The notes under the pieces were generated by a model. The model was not told the DNA's origin. It was given only the letters and a program-made list of their open reading frames with translations, and made no database searches. Positions 42,963 to 51,521 of a DNA stretch of 64,000 bases are shown piece after piece (the stretch's first letter is position 1; each line of letters opens with the position of its first letter). Both the position numbers and the translations under genes were made by a program. The stretch is from Alistipes sp. (GTDB lineage Bacteria; Bacteroidota; Bacteroidia; Bacteroidales; Rikenellaceae): assembly GCA_017398555.1 (NCBI GenBank), contig JAFQFV010000036.1:62001-126000 (forward strand). Direction: 5' to 3'.

Positions 42963-44237
42963 TTATTTATATTTGTCGCCCCATAGACTCTCCATCCTTG
43001 AGGCAATCTTCTGTTCTGTTGTATTTGAACTGTTGGGGTGGTAGAACTGCTTACCGGCAAGCGAGTCAGGCATAAACTCCTGCTCGACAAAACCACCCTC
43101 GTAGTCGTGGGCATACTTGTAATCCTTGCCATACCCCTCATCCTTCATCAACCCCGTTACGGCATTTCGCAGATGGAGTGGCACAGGACGGGCTGTAGTG
43201 TCGTGATTAACAAATGCAAGCGCCTCATTTATAGCCATATAGGCGGAGTTACTCTTTGGCGACGTGGCAAGGTATATCGTTGTCTCGGCAAGGGTTATAC
43301 GCGCTTCGGGCATACCTATCTTGTGTACCGTGTCGAAGCAGGCATTTGCCAGCAGCAACGCATTCGGATTGGCAAGGCCAATATCCTCCGAGGCGAGAAT
43401 AACGAGCCTGCGGGCAATAAACCTCGGCTCCTCGCCACCTGCCAGCATACGGGCAAGGTAGTATATCGCTGCATTGGGGTCAGAGCCACGCACGGACTTG
43501 ATAAATGCAGAGATGACGTCGTAGTGCTGCTCGCCGTTCTTGTCATAGAGGGCGATATTCTGCTGCAGAGCGTCGGTAACGGTCTGATTGTTAAGCACAA
43601 TCTTTCCATCTGTAGCGCCGATGATTATGTCGAGAATATTGAGCAACTTTCGTGCATCTCCACCCGCAAAACGGAAGAGTGCCTCGGTCTGCTCGACGAC
43701 AATCTCGCGCTTTTTCAGCTCGCTGTCTGTTGTCAGCGCACGGTTGAGCAGCTGCATCAGTTGATTGTCATCCATCGACTTGAGGATGTAAACCTGACAA
43801 CGACTCAGCAGAGGGGTTATAACCTCAAAAGATGGATTTTCGGTTGTAGCACCGATAAGCACCACCTCTCCCTTCTCCACAGCACCGAGGAGCGAATCCT
43901 GCTGGCTCTTGTTGAAACGGTGAATCTCATCGATAAAGAGCAACGGAGTGGCCGAACTGAAGAACTGCTGACGCTTTGCCGTCTCGATAACCTCACGCAC
44001 CTCTTTTACCCCCGATGTAACTGCCGAAAGTGTGTAGAATGGTCGCTCAAGCTCTGTTGCCACAATCTTGGCAAGGGTGGTCTTACCCACACCCGGAGGA
44101 CCCCAGAGTATGAAAGAGGGCACATTCTTGCTCTCTATGAAGCGACGGAACACACCACTTTTACCGACCAGATGTTCCTGGCCGATATAATCATCGAGTT
44201 TCTGAGGACGCAGCCTCTCTGCAAGTGGTGCTGACAT
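42963..44237 (-). CDS. rarA: Replication-associated recombination protein A
   Basis: RarA/MgsA is a tetrameric AAA+ ATPase acting at stalled replication forks. The 424-residue protein begins [21 protein letters not shown], with Walker [14 protein letters not shown], Walker [20 protein letters not shown], sensor 1 [10 protein letters not shown], and the C-terminal domain with [35 protein letters not shown] minus-strand TATCTTTG at 44245-44252 is only 8 bases from the ATG, so the message has almost no leader. First gene of a three-gene operon. Confidence 0.95.
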   Translation of the reverse strand: MSAPLAERLRPQKLDDYIGQEHLVGKSGVFRRFIESKNVPSFILWGPPGVGKTTLAKIVATELERPFYTLSAVTSGVKEVREVIETAKRQQFFSSATPLLFIDEIHRFNKSQQDSLLGAVEKGEVVLIGATTENPSFEVITPLLSRCQVYILKSMDDNQLMQLLNRALTTDSELKKREIVVEQTEALFRFAGGDARKLLNILDIIIGATDGKIVLNNQTVTDALQQNIALYDKNGEQHYDVISAFIKSVRGSDPNAAIYYLARMLAGGEEPRFIARRLVILASEDIGLANPNALLLANACFDTVHKIGMPEARITLAETTIYLATSPKSNSAYMAINEALAFVNHDTTARPVPLHLRNAVTGLMKDEGYGKDYKYAHDYEGGFVEQEFMPDSLAGKQFYHPNSSNTTEQKIASRMESLWGDKYK

Positions 44238-44270
44238 AGTGTGGCAAAGATAGCAATAAAAAGTGAGAAA

Positions 44271-45311
44271 CTACCTTATAATTCTATCAATTTCTCTATA
44301 AAACTCCTCTCCTTCGTCGTTAAAGTATGCGTGCATAATGCCATCCGGGTGGATTATAATCTTTGTAGGATAGTCCTCTACACAGTATATAATATTGAGA
44401 GTCTTGTACTCAGTATAGATATTTGTCCAACTTAAACCATATACTTTGATTGTGTTTCGCCAAAATTTTGGGTTTATCTCAGACTCTATGTAGACAACCT
44501 CCATGCGCTTTTTGTACATGTTGTAATATTGCTTCATTTTAGGAATGCCCAAAGAGCAGATTCCGTCGCCTGCATTGCAGAAGTAGAGTACTACCCACTT
44601 GCCTCGCAATGATGATAGTGTAAAATCCTCTCCTGTAGAGGTTTTTACTGTAAAGTCGGGAGCTATCTCTCCTAATCGTGCAGATGCCATTGTCGGCATT
44701 GCAGCACGTGTAGCTATGTGCCCCTTTATATCTCCCAAATAGTTGGCAAAACAACTCTCGTTCAGCGTGTCGCACAATTGTTTTGCTAACTGGTAGTCTT
44801 CAATATTAAGAAGAACAAATGCTGCGGCAGCAGAGTCGGGGTATGACGATACAAACTCTTTGGTAATCGCATAGAAATCCTCCTCGCAGCCACATCTTTG
44901 GCGTATAATATTGTTGTAGATAGATAGATCGGCGTTGATTTTTGAACCTTTGACTTTGGTGGTAATGTGGTCTTTGTGATTGTATGCCGTAACGGCAATC
45001 TTGTCCCCCTCTTTGAGAAAGAGCTCTATGCATCCACGGGAGTTGATATAACCATTTGCCTCTAAATAGTCCAAATGAGATATATGGACTACTCGAGGTT
45101 GGGATAGATTTAGGTTTAGATAGAGTTTGCCGTCGTGGAGGTCATATGTGCGAGCTAACTTAGATTTTCTGCCAGCAAAATATTCGCTGTAATCCTGTAT
45201 TGTAACCTCTACCTCATTACCTTCAAAACCCTTAAAATCAACAATAAGAGTCTGCTCTTGCATACAACTGACAGCAAGAGATGCGAGCAGTATGATGATA
45301 AACTGTTTCAT
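44271..45311 (-). CDS. TlpA-like lipoprotein with DUF4369-type N-terminus and altered redox motif
   Basis: A 346-residue lipoprotein; lipobox LAVSC gives the lipid-bearing cysteine near residue 16. The N-terminal half resembles DUF4369 domains, the C-terminal half (about 210-346) is a thioredoxin fold starting GEIAPDFTVKTSTGEDFTLSSLRGKWVVLYF. Where relatives have WCxPC this protein reads GDGIC, so the first redox cysteine is replaced by aspartate and only the second remains. It cannot act as an ordinary dithiol oxidoreductase. Promoter: minus-strand TATATTTG at 45330-45337. Divergent from the GH97 gene. Confidence 0.82.
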   Translation of the reverse strand: MKQFIIILLASLAVSCMQEQTLIVDFKGFEGNEVEVTIQDYSEYFAGRKSKLARTYDLHDGKLYLNLNLSQPRVVHISHLDYLEANGYINSRGCIELFLKEGDKIAVTAYNHKDHITTKVKGSKINADLSIYNNIIRQRCGCEEDFYAITKEFVSSYPDSAAAAFVLLNIEDYQLAKQLCDTLNESCFANYLGDIKGHIATRAAMPTMASARLGEIAPDFTVKTSTGEDFTLSSLRGKWVVLYFCNAGDGICSLGIPKMKQYYNMYKKRMEVVYIESEINPKFWRNTIKVYGLSWTNIYTEYKTLNIIYCVEDYPTKIIIHPDGIMHAYFNDEGEEFYREIDRIIR

Positions 45312-45432
45312 AACAGAGTTGTCTTTATGCAAATATAACAAATAAATTGGAAAATTTACTTTTGTTGAGTAACTTTACAAATGATTTAGGAATAAACGTC
45401 ACAAGATTGTATATATAGTAAACCTAAATGAT

Positions 45433-47412
45433 ATGAAGAGATTTTATATTTTTGTTCTGATTTGTGCCCTGCTGAGCAGCTGCTCTGCCGAGGGTAGTTA
45501 TACCCTGACCTCGCCCGATGGAAAGGTGGTAGCGGAGGTTAATGTGGGTAATGGTACAACCTATTCGGTCGCTTTTGACCAGAAATCTATCCTTTCGCCA
45601 TCGGCTGTAGCTATGCGCCTTGAGGATGGAACGATGCTCGGTAGCGGTAAGGTTAGACGCGTATCGCAATATAGCCATAGTGAGAGCATTACCCCTCAGT
45701 TCTACTTCAAGAGCACTATTGAGGATAACTACAACGCCCTGAAGGTGGAGTTTGCAGACCGTTCGGCTATCGAGTTCCGCGCATATAACGACGGAGTTGC
45801 CTACCGCTTTATCACAAACCGTAAGCAGGCCTTTACTGTGCAAAATGAGGTGGCTGCCTTCGATTTTGCTAAGCCGTATAACTGCTGGATTGCGTACAAT
45901 AACCTTACGGGTACAAAGAAGGATAAGTATTTTACATCTTTTGAGCACCGTTACAAGTATCTGCCAATCAATCAGATAGATGCTGCCCGTCTTGCCTTTA
46001 CTCCTGTCGTTGTGGATGTTGATGGTACAAAGGTCGTAGTTGCCGAGAGTGATGTGGAGAACTATCCGGGTATGTTTATCAGCAATGCCGACGGCGACTA
46101 TATTCTCGATGGAGAGTTTGCTGCAGTACCGTCAGAGGTGGTTGTGGGTGGACACAATAAGTTGCAGGGTATTGTAAATGCTCGCCACAACTATATTGCC
46201 AAGTGTGAGGGTAGCCGTACCTTCCCGTGGCGTATCCTTATTATTGCTCAGGATGAGAAGCAACTCGCAGCCTCTGATATTGTCTATCGCCTTGCATCGC
46301 CTTCACGTGTTGAGAATACCGAGTGGATAGCTCCGGGTAAGGTTGCTTGGGAGTGGTGGAACCATTGGGGTCTTACCGATGTCGATTTTAAGCCGGGTGT
46401 AAATAGTGCAACCTATAAGGCATATATCGACTTTGCGGCCGAGTATGGCGTAGAGTATGTCATCCTCGATGAGGGCTGGGCAACAAAGTATAAGAACGAC
46501 CTGCTCGACATCGTGCCTGAGATAGATATGGAGGCAATACTCGCCTATGCCGAGTCAAAGGGTGTGGGAATCATCCTCTGGGCAGGCTATAACGCCTTTA
46601 ATAACGATATGGAGCGTATCTGCGAACACTACTCGAAGATGGGCGTCAAGGGCTTCAAAATCGACTTTATGGACCGCGACGACCAGCCAATGATGGAGTT
46701 CTACTATCGTGCTGCCGAGGTCTGCGCAAAGCATAAACTGATGGTCGATTTTCACGGATGCGCAAAGCCTGCAGGTCTGAATAGAACATATCCGAATGTC
46801 ATCAACTTCGAGGCTGTATTTGGCCTGGAGCAGATGAAGTGGAGCAAGCCTGAGGTCGATATGATGGAGTATGACGTCACTATGCCGTTTATCCGTATGG
46901 TTGCAGGCCCTATCGACTATACACAGGGTGCAATGCTCAACGCGATTCGTAGCCAGTATAAGCCTGTTAGGAAGCGCCCAATGAGTCAGGGTACCCGTTG
47001 CCACCAGCTGGCTGCCTATGCGGTATTCTTCTCGCCACTCTCAATGCTTTGCGACTCTCCGAGCAACTATCGCAAAAATGTAGAGTGCGCCGAGTTTATC
47101 GCCTCTGTACCAACCGTTTGGGATGAGACTGTAGTGCTTGACGGTAAGATTGGCGAGTATATCGTAACTGCCCGCCGTAGTGGTGAGAAGTGGTATGTCG
47201 GCGGTATGACCTCTTGGACCCCTCGCACTCTTGAGCTGGATCTGTCAAAGCTCGGCGTGGCGGCAGGTGCGACCGTAGAACTCTTCTGTGATGGCAAACT
47301 CGCTTTTGATGATGCAACCTCTTATGTTCATAATACCTTTGCGTTGCCGGAGTCGAAAGTGTTGACTATAAATATGGCTCCAGGTGGAGGATTTATGATG
47401 GTAACGAAATAA
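45433..47412 (+). CDS. GH97 alpha-glucosidase/alpha-galactosidase
   Basis: A 659-residue exported glycosidase of family GH97, the SusB family found mainly in Bacteroidota. A lipoprotein-type signal ends LLSSCSAE. The N-terminal beta-sandwich is followed by the barrel: GKVAWEWWNHWG, EYVILDEGWA, GFKIDFMDRDDQPMMEFY, DFHGCAKPAG and FEAVFGLEQ. The aspartate of KIDFMDRDDQ matches the nucleophile position of retaining GH97 enzymes as I recall them, which favours alpha-galactosidase over the inverting SusB type; this is inference. It stands alone between the TlpA-like and FNT genes. Confidence 0.9.
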   Translation: MKRFYIFVLICALLSSCSAEGSYTLTSPDGKVVAEVNVGNGTTYSVAFDQKSILSPSAVAMRLEDGTMLGSGKVRRVSQYSHSESITPQFYFKSTIEDNYNALKVEFADRSAIEFRAYNDGVAYRFITNRKQAFTVQNEVAAFDFAKPYNCWIAYNNLTGTKKDKYFTSFEHRYKYLPINQIDAARLAFTPVVVDVDGTKVVVAESDVENYPGMFISNADGDYILDGEFAAVPSEVVVGGHNKLQGIVNARHNYIAKCEGSRTFPWRILIIAQDEKQLAASDIVYRLASPSRVENTEWIAPGKVAWEWWNHWGLTDVDFKPGVNSATYKAYIDFAAEYGVEYVILDEGWATKYKNDLLDIVPEIDMEAILAYAESKGVGIILWAGYNAFNNDMERICEHYSKMGVKGFKIDFMDRDDQPMMEFYYRAAEVCAKHKLMVDFHGCAKPAGLNRTYPNVINFEAVFGLEQMKWSKPEVDMMEYDVTMPFIRMVAGPIDYTQGAMLNAIRSQYKPVRKRPMSQGTRCHQLAAYAVFFSPLSMLCDSPSNYRKNVECAEFIASVPTVWDETVVLDGKIGEYIVTARRSGEKWYVGGMTSWTPRTLELDLSKLGVAAGATVELFCDGKLAFDDATSYVHNTFALPESKVLTINMAPGGGFMMVTK

Positions 47413-47416
47413 AATA

Positions 47417-47447
47417 TAGGTTGGCAAATTTGCCAACCTAATTTTTT
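47417..47447. terminator. Bidirectional terminator between GH97 and FNT genes
   Basis: Perfect 12-base arms TAGGTTGGCAAA / TTTGCCAACCTA (47417-47440) followed by ATTTTTT on the plus strand; the minus strand has TATATTTTAT after the stem. Confidence 0.85.
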
Positions 47448-48042
47448 ATCCCTGAAAACTCTCGCCCATAAACCAGCGCGGGAGATTGCAGCCGATATAG
47501 TTTCCTACAATGGCCCAAAGCCAAGCAATGAGCATGCTCCACTCGAAGTTGCCATAGAAGGCCGCAGCGGCGTAATAGAAGGCGTCAGCCACGCAGTGGG
47601 GTAGCCCGCAGAGGATGAATACAGGTACGCCAAAGAGCAGTGGCAGGTAGTGCTTCTGTCGTGCTCCATAGACGGCAAGGGTCATAATCATACCCGTACC
47701 TATAGATGTTACCAAAACCTTATGCCACGATGCTGCAAGGCGTGCGTCGATAATGGCGTTCAGATTGGCTACAAGCGCCTCCGACGAGCAGTAAGATGCG
47801 ATAAATGCCGCAATAGCACAACCTACAGCATTGAGTGCAATCATCGCAATAAGCTTCGGAAAATCCTTGTATGGCAGAAATCCCGACTTGCCCGTAAATA
47901 GCTGTGCCCCGCACATCACCACACTCAGCAATCCGAAAGCAAAGAGCACCGCTCCCGCAACACCGCCAACGCGCAGATATACCAGACCTCCTGTACCAAT
48001 CAGCAGGCCGGCGAAGATAGACATTAGTGAAAAGTTCTTCAT
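47446..48042 (-). CDS. Short formate/nitrite transporter (FNT) family channel
   Basis: A 198-residue membrane protein with about six helices. It shows FNT hallmarks: GGLVYL near the start, MCGAQLFTGKSGFL, VLVTSIGTGMIMTLAVY and the last helix AIVGNYIGCNLPRWF. Usual FNT proteins have about 260-290 residues; this one lacks the cytosolic N-terminus and long loops. I choose ATG 48042 because the upstream open frame is made of a palindromic repeat. The likely substrate is a small anion such as formate or nitrite, fitting a fermenting anaerobe. No formate lyase gene is near. Confidence 0.8.
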   Translation of the reverse strand: MKNFSLMSIFAGLLIGTGGLVYLRVGGVAGAVLFAFGLLSVVMCGAQLFTGKSGFLPYKDFPKLIAMIALNAVGCAIAAFIASYCSSEALVANLNAIIDARLAASWHKVLVTSIGTGMIMTLAVYGARQKHYLPLLFGVPVFILCGLPHCVADAFYYAAAAFYGNFEWSMLIAWLWAIVGNYIGCNLPRWFMGESFQG

Positions 48043-48047
48043 AGTTA

Positions 48048-48120
48048 AATTTGTTGTGATAGTGGCGCATTTACTGCCTTGTCTGCATCTCACAAGACAG
48101 TCACATACGCTCATCATACA
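48048..48120. repeat. Nested palindrome family 1, half copy G
   Basis: Left arm AATTTGTTGTGATAGTGGCG and the core start TCTCACAAGACAGTCACATACG match copy F at 41.1 kb, then the similarity stops near 48120. The right arm is missing. It lies upstream of the FNT gene. Confidence 0.65.
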
Positions 48121-48210
48121 ATGCAAAGATAATATTTTTTTTTGAAATAATGTTGTCTTATATGGTAAGTCAAAAAAAATAGAAATTAGTTTTGAAAATT
48201 ATGATAAAAA

Positions 48211-48530
48211 GACTATATTTGTCCAGAAGAAATAAAAAAATTGTATTGCCTATGATATAATAGTTGCGAATCGTACTCACATCTTAAAATATTGGGAATA
48301 AGCTTTAGCTTATGTATTCTTGCAGTCGAAACCTAGACAATTTCAGAATAGCACAGAATATAAAGTTAATGCTCGCGTGTATGCGTGGGCTTAATTTTAT
48401 ATATTTGTGCTATAGGTAGTCTAGGACCTCAACTGCAGATATGTAAGTTTCGTCCGCGCTATTCTTTTGTGTGTATTAGTGATATAATTGAGGGCAAAAG
48501 TATTTATCTAAAAATATCTCAATCATCGTT
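48211..48530 (+). promoter_or_regulatory. AT-rich leader region with promoter, upstream of the zinc-ribbon gene
   Basis: TATATTTG at about 48213-48220 fits a -7 box reading toward the zinc-ribbon gene. A hairpin ATAAGC-TTTA-GCTTAT lies at about 48298-48313. The structured segment at 48322-48436 is listed separately. Base composition is much richer in A+T than the flanks. No open frame of note. Confidence 0.45.
48322..48436 (+). ncRNA. Rod-like structured RNA candidate
   Basis: The segment folds into one long imperfect hairpin. From the base: GCAGT/ACTGC, internal loop, CCTAGAC/GTCTAGG, internal loop, ATAGCACA/TGTGCTAT, TATAAA.TTA/TAA.TTTATA, and a tip GCUCGCG/CGUGGGC that pairs only if G-U pairs are allowed, pointing to RNA rather than a DNA palindrome. 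AGAATAGC near 48345 could instead pair with GCTATTCT near 48459, giving an alternative fold. It could be a free small RNA (its own imperfect TATTCTTG box is at 48315-48322) or part of the leader of the downstream gene. I do not match it to a known family. Confidence 0.45.
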
Positions 48531-48923
48531 ATGAAAAAAATTCTATCTATTTTAGTATTGTGTTTGGTTGTGGCAGTCACTGCTCTTGTAGCTGCTCCGC
48601 GATACGAAACTGTAAAAGTTCCTTGCCAAAGTTGTGGAGGATCTGGAGTTGTGACAACTTATTATGGGCCAGCGTATTGTCCAAATTGCGGAGGTGCTGG
48701 TGGGTTTGTTACAAAAGTGTGGGTGGATGATAATGGCCCAAGTTTTAGAGGAGATTCAAAAACATTTGTAAAAACTAGCAATGCTTGCGATGACTGTAGT
48801 TGTAAAGGTTATTGGGGGTACAGGCATTCAAATGGGACATATGAGGGGAAATGTTCTAATACGGACAGATGGGGGCATAAGTGTGGCCATAGTCCAGAGC
48901 ATCATGGGTTGAGAAGTTGGTAA
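48531..48923 (+). CDS. Exported zinc-ribbon protein with DnaJ-like CxxCxGxG motifs
   Basis: A 130-residue protein. Residues 1-22 (MKKILSILVLCLVVAVTALV) look like a signal peptide or anchor. Then come CQSCGGSG and CPNCGGAGG, as in the cysteine-rich domain of DnaJ, and a second cysteine/histidine-rich part with CDDCSCKG and KCGHSPEHH. I know no function for such stand-alone proteins; they may bind zinc or assist disulfide-rich partners outside the membrane. The gene has lower G+C than its neighbours and follows the structured RNA candidate. It is closed by a 26-base perfect hairpin. Confidence 0.7.
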   Translation: MKKILSILVLCLVVAVTALVAAPRYETVKVPCQSCGGSGVVTTYYGPAYCPNCGGAGGFVTKVWVDDNGPSFRGDSKTFVKTSNACDDCSCKGYWGYRHSNGTYEGKCSNTDRWGHKCGHSPEHHGLRSW

Positions 48924-48934
48924 ATGTTTGAACA

Positions 48935-48991
48935 CATATTATAACGCAATAAGACTGCAACTGCTGCAGTCTTATTGCGTTATAATATGTA
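48935..48991. terminator. Perfect 26-bp hairpin between convergent genes
   Basis: Left arm 48935-48960 begins ACATATTATAACGCAATAAG; right arm 48966-48991 is its exact complement; loop ACTGC. It lies between the zinc-ribbon gene and aspS 3' ends. No long T-tract follows. Confidence 0.75.
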
Positions 48992-49000
48992 CGGAAAAAC

Positions 49001-50755
49001 TTACTCAGGCTTTACCAATGACAAGTACAACTCATCAAGCTGCTCCTGTGCCACAGGTGACGGACCATCGAGCATCACATCGCGACCCGCATTGTTCTTC
49101 GGGAAGGCGATATAGTCGCGGATAGACTCCGAGCCACCAAAGAGTGAGCAGAGACGGTCGAAACCGAATGCAAGACCACCATGAGGTGGCGCACCGTACT
49201 TGAAGGCGTTGATAAGGAAGCCGAACTGTGCCTCAGCCTGCTCCGGAGTAAAGCCCAGACACTTGAAGATGGTCTGCTGCAGCTGTGCATCGTGGATACG
49301 GATAGAACCACCACCAAGCTCGGTACCGTTGCAGACGAAGTCGTAAGCATTTGCTCTTACGCGACCAGGGTCAGACTCAAGATACTCGATATCCTCAGGC
49401 TTTGGAGAGGTGAATGGGTGGTGCATAGCGTAGAAACGCTCTGTCTCCTCATCCCACTCGAACATAGGGAAATCGACAACCCACAGCGGAGCGAACTTGA
49501 ACGGATCGCGCAGGCCCAGCTGCTGACCAACCTCAAGACGCAGTGTGCAGAGCTGTGTGAGCACCTTGAACTTCTTACCGCACATGATAAGGCAGAGGTC
49601 GCCCTCCTTTGCACCAAGACGCTCGGCAATAGCACGCAGAGAGTCTGCATCGAAGAACTTGTCGATAGATGACTTGATGTTGCCACCCTGCTCAAGACGA
49701 ATCCAAACAAGACCCTTAGCGCCTACCTGTGGACGCTTAACGAACTCTGTCAGGGCGTCAATCTGCTTGCGGGTATATGTTGCACAACCTGTAGCGGCGA
49801 AACCTACAACGTACTCTGCATCGTCAAAGACAGAGAAGTTGTGGCCGTGCGCAAGGTCGGTAATGTCATTAAACTCCATACCGAAGCGAAGATCAGGCTT
49901 ATCAGAACCGTACTTCTCCATAGCCTCAATCCAAGGCATACGGCGCAGTGGCTCGTTAAACTCGATATTCAGCACATTCTTGAACATATGCTTTGCCCAA
50001 CGCTCGAAGATTGAGAGTACATCCTCCTGCTCAACAAATGCCATCTCGCAGTCAATCTGTGTAAACTCAGGCTGGCGGTCTGCACGCAAATCCTCATCAC
50101 GGAAGCAACGCACAATCTGGAAGTAGCGGTCGTAACCTGCCACCATAAGCAGCTGCTTGAGGGTCTGTGGAGACTGTGGCAGCGCATAGAACTCGTTAGG
50201 GTTCATACGGCTTGGTACGATAAAGTCACGTGCACCCTCCGGAGTAGATTTGATAAGGTATGGGGTCTCAATCTCAAGGAAGCCCTCGCTGTCAAGGAAA
50301 CGACGAATCTCCTGAGCCATCTTGTGGCGCAGAATCATATTGCGCTGAAGTGGTGGACGACGAAGGTCGAGGTAACGATACTTCATTCTCAGGTCATCAC
50401 CACCGTCAGAGTGCTCCTCGATAGTGAATGGAGGGGTAACGGCCTCGGTGAGGATGTTGATGCTCTCGGCAACCACCTCAATATCGCCTGTAGCCATCTT
50501 CGGGTTCTTACTGCTACGCTCGATAACGCGACCTGTAACCTGAATTACAAACTCACGACCAAGGCGTGCTGCAGCCTCTTTGGTCTGCTCGGCAGAGCTC
50601 TCCTCAACAACAATCTGAGTGATGCCGTAACGGTCACGCAGATCGATAAACGCCATAGCTCCGAGGTTGCGCACCTTCTGCACCCAACCGGCAAGCGTAA
50701 CTGTCTGATTGATATTTGCGGCTCTAAGTTCACCGCAAGTGTGACTTCTATACAT
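49001..50755 (-). CDS. aspS: Aspartyl-tRNA synthetase
   Basis: Charges tRNA-Asp; class II, bacterial type of 584 residues with the extra GAD domain. The N-terminal anticodon-binding OB fold begins [26 protein letters not shown]. Class II motif 2 is [19 protein letters not shown] and motif 3 is [10 protein letters not shown]; the flipping-loop region has YRYLDLRRP. Start ATG 50755 gives the usual [11 protein letters not shown]. It is divergent from tadA and separated from it by a family 3 palindrome. Confidence 0.97.
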   Translation of the reverse strand: MYRSHTCGELRAANINQTVTLAGWVQKVRNLGAMAFIDLRDRYGITQIVVEESSAEQTKEAAARLGREFVIQVTGRVIERSSKNPKMATGDIEVVAESINILTEAVTPPFTIEEHSDGGDDLRMKYRYLDLRRPPLQRNMILRHKMAQEIRRFLDSEGFLEIETPYLIKSTPEGARDFIVPSRMNPNEFYALPQSPQTLKQLLMVAGYDRYFQIVRCFRDEDLRADRQPEFTQIDCEMAFVEQEDVLSIFERWAKHMFKNVLNIEFNEPLRRMPWIEAMEKYGSDKPDLRFGMEFNDITDLAHGHNFSVFDDAEYVVGFAATGCATYTRKQIDALTEFVKRPQVGAKGLVWIRLEQGGNIKSSIDKFFDADSLRAIAERLGAKEGDLCLIMCGKKFKVLTQLCTLRLEVGQQLGLRDPFKFAPLWVVDFPMFEWDEETERFYAMHHPFTSPKPEDIEYLESDPGRVRANAYDFVCNGTELGGGSIRIHDAQLQQTIFKCLGFTPEQAEAQFGFLINAFKYGAPPHGGLAFGFDRLCSLFGGSESIRDYIAFPKNNAGRDVMLDGPSPVAQEQLDELYLSLVKPE

Positions 50756-50818
50756 ATGAAACTATTTGAATTTTTATTAATTATCTCGTCTCGCTAAAGT
50801 TAGGACTGTCTGAACTCC

Positions 50819-50940
50819 TTCGGATTCTTTGAGTCTCTTTTGCGTATATTTACATTTGAAAACTTTGAAAATAGGGTCCTCTATTATCTGCACCTTCCAA
50901 ATGTAAATCTATCGCAAAATAGTTCTCAAATAATCTCGAA
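50819..50940. repeat. Nested palindrome family 3, copy between aspS and tadA
   Basis: Left arm 50819-50858 contains TTTGAGTCTCTTTTGCG and TTTACATTTG; right arm 50898-50940 contains CAAATGTAAA and CGCAAAATAG, then CTCAAATAATCTCGAA. The centre has ATAGGGTCCTCTAT. Related to 34805-34905 and to the prs leader. Confidence 0.65.
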
Positions 50941-50977
50941 ATAAAAATCAAACAGTTTCCTTTATTTGAAAAATTTT

Positions 50978-50985
50978 TATCTTTG
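50978..50985 (+). promoter_or_regulatory. Promoter -7 box of tadA
   Basis: TATCTTTG, which decides for the ATG at 51017 over an earlier in-frame start at 50966. Confidence 0.65.
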
Positions 50986-51016
50986 CAGTGTTTTAACCCA
51001 CAAAGATACAAAAAAT

Positions 51017-51463
51017 ATGGAAAACTCGCTCCAAACAGACGAAAAATATATGCGTATGGCAATAATTGAGGCTCAAAAGGCGTTTGATAGTGACGAAGTA
51101 CCTGTAGGAGCTGTGGTTGTTGCCGGTGGCAGGGTGGTGGCAAGAGCCTATAATTTGGTAGAGACACTAACTGATGTTACGGCACATGCCGAGATGCAGG
51201 CAATAACGGCGGCAGCTTCTGCGTTAGGAGGGAAATATCTGCAAGATTGCACCCTTTATGTGACTGTAGAGCCGTGTGTTATGTGCGCCGGAGCACTCGC
51301 GTGGAGTCAGATTGGACGAATAGTTTACGGAGCCTCCGATCCCAAGAGGGGTTATGCACGATTTGGTCAGTCGCTACTTCATCCTCGAACAGAGGTGGTA
51401 AGTGGGGTGCTTTCGGCAGAGTGTGAGAAACTTATGACAGATTTTTTTGCAAAGTTGAGGTAA
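51017..51463 (+). CDS. tadA: tRNA-specific adenosine deaminase
   Basis: Deaminates wobble adenosine 34 to inosine in tRNA-Arg, allowing decoding of CGN codons. The 148-residue protein has the zinc motif HAE in DVTAHAEMQAI with the catalytic glutamate, and PCxxC in VEPCVMCAGAL. GRIVYGASDPKRG is the usual C-terminal segment. The start is ATG 51017 since the promoter lies within the longer frame. Its stop is 6 bases before the promoter box of the TPR gene. Confidence 0.94.
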   Translation: MENSLQTDEKYMRMAIIEAQKAFDSDEVPVGAVVVAGGRVVARAYNLVETLTDVTAHAEMQAITAAASALGGKYLQDCTLYVTVEPCVMCAGALAWSQIGRIVYGASDPKRGYARFGQSLLHPRTEVVSGVLSAECEKLMTDFFAKLR

Positions 51464-51469
51464 AAGTAG

Positions 51470-51477
51470 TACCTTTG
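51470..51477 (+). promoter_or_regulatory. Promoter of the TPR gene
   Basis: TACCTTTG, 44 bases upstream of ATG 51522. Confidence 0.65.
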
Positions 51478-51521
51478 CCGATTGTTGAGAAATAATTAAA
51501 ACTAACACAATAAGAGAACTT

